From NCBI GenBank assembly GCA_937888775.1, contig CALAQT010000281.1:1-24764 (forward strand): DNA of 24,764 nt, written 5' to 3'. This stretch comes from an uncultured Actinomycetes bacterium. GTDB taxonomy: Bacteria; Actinomycetota; Thermoleophilia; Solirubrobacterales; Solirubrobacteraceae. Both the position numbers and the translations under genes were made by a program. The notes beneath the pieces were generated by a model. The model searched no databases. It was not told the origin of the DNA and was given only the letters and a program-made list of their open reading frames with translations. Of this stretch, positions 23,342 through 24,764 are shown piece after piece. Position 1 is the stretch's first letter, and each line of letters begins with the position of its first letter.

Positions 23342-23838
23342 GACGGTGGGCCCAGCCGCGCGTCGGCGGGCCATACCCATCCAGCACCGCGATCCACGCC
23401 ACCGCGCCCGATCAGCGCCTCCAGCGTCCACCGCTCTGCTGCTCGCCTCGGGCATTCCGAGCGTATGACGCCGCCAAACGACACGCCCGCTTGGGAACGG
23501 TTGCGCGCACGTCGGCGAGACGGGTCGCGCACAGCGCGAGCTTTCGCGCTCGGAGCGCCAGCGCGACACAGACGAGTCGACGGTGGTCGAAGTGGAGACG
23601 CGATTTGGTGAAGCGCACGGCCGCAACCGTCCTTCGAGAGCGCTTGGGGATGAAGCGGGCGTCGGAGTAACCCCGAGCTGGAACGGGCGGCCCACGGTAA
23701 CGCGCCACCGGCCCGCGTCTGCGAAGCCCGCCGCACCAAATCGCGGGTCCGCGAGTCCTTCCGTATCGTCCGGGCCAGCGGCCGCTCGTACATCGGTGCG
23801 GGGCGGCGTTGACACGACGCCGAGGCCGTCGCCGGTTG
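23342..23838. other. Gene-poor stretch
   Basis: About 500 bases between the small membrane protein and the methyltransferase gene (which ends here on the minus strand). Open frames on both strands overlap heavily, are Arg/Ala/Pro-rich and show no domain. No terminator with a T-run was seen. Confidence 0.4.
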
Positions 23839-24690
23839 CTAGGCGGTGGCGATAACGAGCGTCATCGCGCGCGCGAGTGCGAGCGAGCCGTCGTCTGCGC
23901 GGTGCTCGGCGGCTCGCCGGTGCAGCTCGTCGAGCACGGCCGCGCGTTCGGACGCTGTGAGCGACGCGTCCAAGCGGCGCACGTGACCGTTCTGGCTGAC
24001 CATCCAGCGCCACAGGCCGGCGGCGTGCTGGACGTCGAGCTTGTTCCGCAGCGTTTCGGCTCGCACGTCCGTGAGCCCGGCGGCCCGATGAACTTCCGTT
24101 GCCTCGTCGAGGCTGCCAAGGCGCCCGAAGGAGCGCGCGTAGTCCGCGCGGTCGTTGCCGAGGACTGCCGCGGCGGCAGCGCGCGGAAGCGCGAACCACG
24201 CGTTCTCGCCAACCGGCGCCCACAGGGCTGTAACGATTCGTTCGCCGGGCGCGGTCACGCGTCGCAGCTCTCGCAGCGTGGCGACCGGGTCGCTGGCGAT
24301 CATCAGCGCCAGACGGCTGACAGCTGCGCCGAACCGACCATCGGCGAACGGCAGCGCGCGGTCAAAATCGGCCTCGAACAGCTGCACACGGCCGCCGACC
24401 GCGTGCGTCGAGATCCGCGCTCGCCCCTGTGTGAGCCGGTCGAGGCTGGTGTCGACCCCAACGACCTGCGTGGCGCCCGCGTCGGCGAGCGCGAGGGTCA
24501 GGCGCGCGCTGCCGCAGCCGACGTCGAGCACTGAGCGGGCGCCCGCGACGGAGGCCACGATCTCCGGGACACCGAACGGCGCCATCTCCAGAGAGTACGG
24601 CGTCGCGGGCGCAGCGCGATGCTGCGCACATCCGTCTGCGCGACGGGAATCGGAGAGCGCCGCAGCGCAGACGAGTGCCTCGTCGCCCAT
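23839..24690 (-). CDS. Class I SAM-dependent methyltransferase
   Basis: A 283-aa protein with a Rossmann-type methyltransferase core of the Methyltransf_11 kind: SAM-binding motif I VLDVGCGSARL (54-64), acidic end of strand 2 VVGVD (76-80), FEADFDRALPFADGRFGAAVS (about 105-125, motifs II/III), and RELRRVTAPGERIV (about 140-153). The C-terminal third is helical and may shape a small-molecule substrate pocket; the substrate cannot be inferred. The start is uncertain: the ATG at 24690 adds a Cys/Arg-rich stretch with no Shine-Dalgarno, while an ATG at 24585 (MAPFGVPEIV) would begin close to the domain. A TTGACA lies just upstream on the minus strand (24704-24709) but has no matching -10. It appears unrelated to the T4SS or defence genes. 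Confidence 0.82.
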   Translation of the reverse strand: MGDEALVCAAALSDSRRADGCAQHRAAPATPYSLEMAPFGVPEIVASVAGARSVLDVGCGSARLTLALADAGATQVVGVDTSLDRLTQGRARISTHAVGGRVQLFEADFDRALPFADGRFGAAVSRLALMIASDPVATLRELRRVTAPGERIVTALWAPVGENAWFALPRAAAAAVLGNDRADYARSFGRLGSLDEATEVHRAAGLTDVRAETLRNKLDVQHAAGLWRWMVSQNGHVRRLDASLTASERAAVLDELHRRAAEHRADDGSLALARAMTLVIATA

Positions 24691-24764
24691 ATGGAGGAGC
24701 GGGTGTCAAGGGGTAGGGGTGGATAGCCATTGTCTGGTTGGTGGTGGTGATGGTTGATGTGGTT
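24691..24764 (+). repeat. G/T-rich window end with closely spaced GG runs
   Basis: The plus strand is strongly G/T-rich here. Runs of GGGG at about 24710-24718 are followed by GGTTGGTGGTGG (24736-24747), a spacing compatible with a two-tetrad G-quadruplex. The window ends before any gene can be identified. Confidence 0.3.

Noticed and set aside
23024..24223. 399-codon minus-strand open frame
   Set aside because: Extremely Arg-rich and overlaps the methyltransferase in another frame; no recognisable domain.

Overview
The window is high-GC DNA with densely packed, strongly GC3-biased genes, which points to an Actinomycetota genome. The type IV secretion (T4SS) gene set resembles that of soil Thermoleophilia/Solirubrobacterales-type actinobacteria, but this placement is inference and no rRNA or other taxonomic marker is present. 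The contents look like an accessory island: a conjugation-type T4SS operon flanked by defence genes, with long gene-poor stretches to the right. No integrase, transposase, tRNA, rRNA or CRISPR array was found.

Layout. (1) 53-5056, minus strand: type I restriction-modification operon hsdM-hsdS-hsdR. HsdR stops after its first helicase lobe (546 aa against roughly 1000 aa usual), so restriction is probably lost unless the rest lies outside the window. (2) 5273-16333, minus strand: one tightly coupled operon. In transcription order it encodes a VirB2-like pilin candidate, a TrbL/VirB6-like polytopic protein, a PrgI-like protein, a tiny 43-codon ORF, a VirB4-type ATPase, a MinD/ParA-like protein with a degenerate P-loop, a SpoIIM-like membrane protein, a two-TM membrane partner, and a large protein joining a VirD4/TraG-type coupling ATPase to a C-terminal replication-relaxation-like domain. 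Most junctions are 4-base ATGA/GTGA overlaps. (3) 16334-17004: divergent control region with several potential RNA/DNA secondary structures, followed by a plus-strand excisionase-like HTH gene (17005-17391). (4) 17956-22230: a second defence block. It holds a short leader ORF ending in an in-frame TAG, a 715-aa TPR-like protein, a 49-codon coupled ORF, an abortive-infection C-terminal (Abi_C, HEPN-like) protein, and a convergent protein with a Hypoth_Ymh/TIGR02391 (HEPN-like) domain. (5) 22231-24764: mostly gene-poor, with a small membrane protein and a class I SAM methyltransferase.

How they may work together (inference): the T4SS operon would build an envelope channel (TrbL, PrgI, pilin) powered by VirB4. 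The coupling ATPase is split into a separate membrane protein and a soluble ATPase, and the ATPase carries its own candidate DNA-processing domain, which could make a separate relaxase unnecessary. The MinD-like/SpoIIM-like pair could position the apparatus. The restriction-modification remnant and the HEPN proteins look like defence cargo. The most novel points are the coupling ATPase/replication-relaxation fusion, the MinD-like protein lacking P-loop lysines, the hidden ORF that exactly fills the PrgI-VirB4 gap, and the TPR/Abi_C defence pair with its unusual translational start region.
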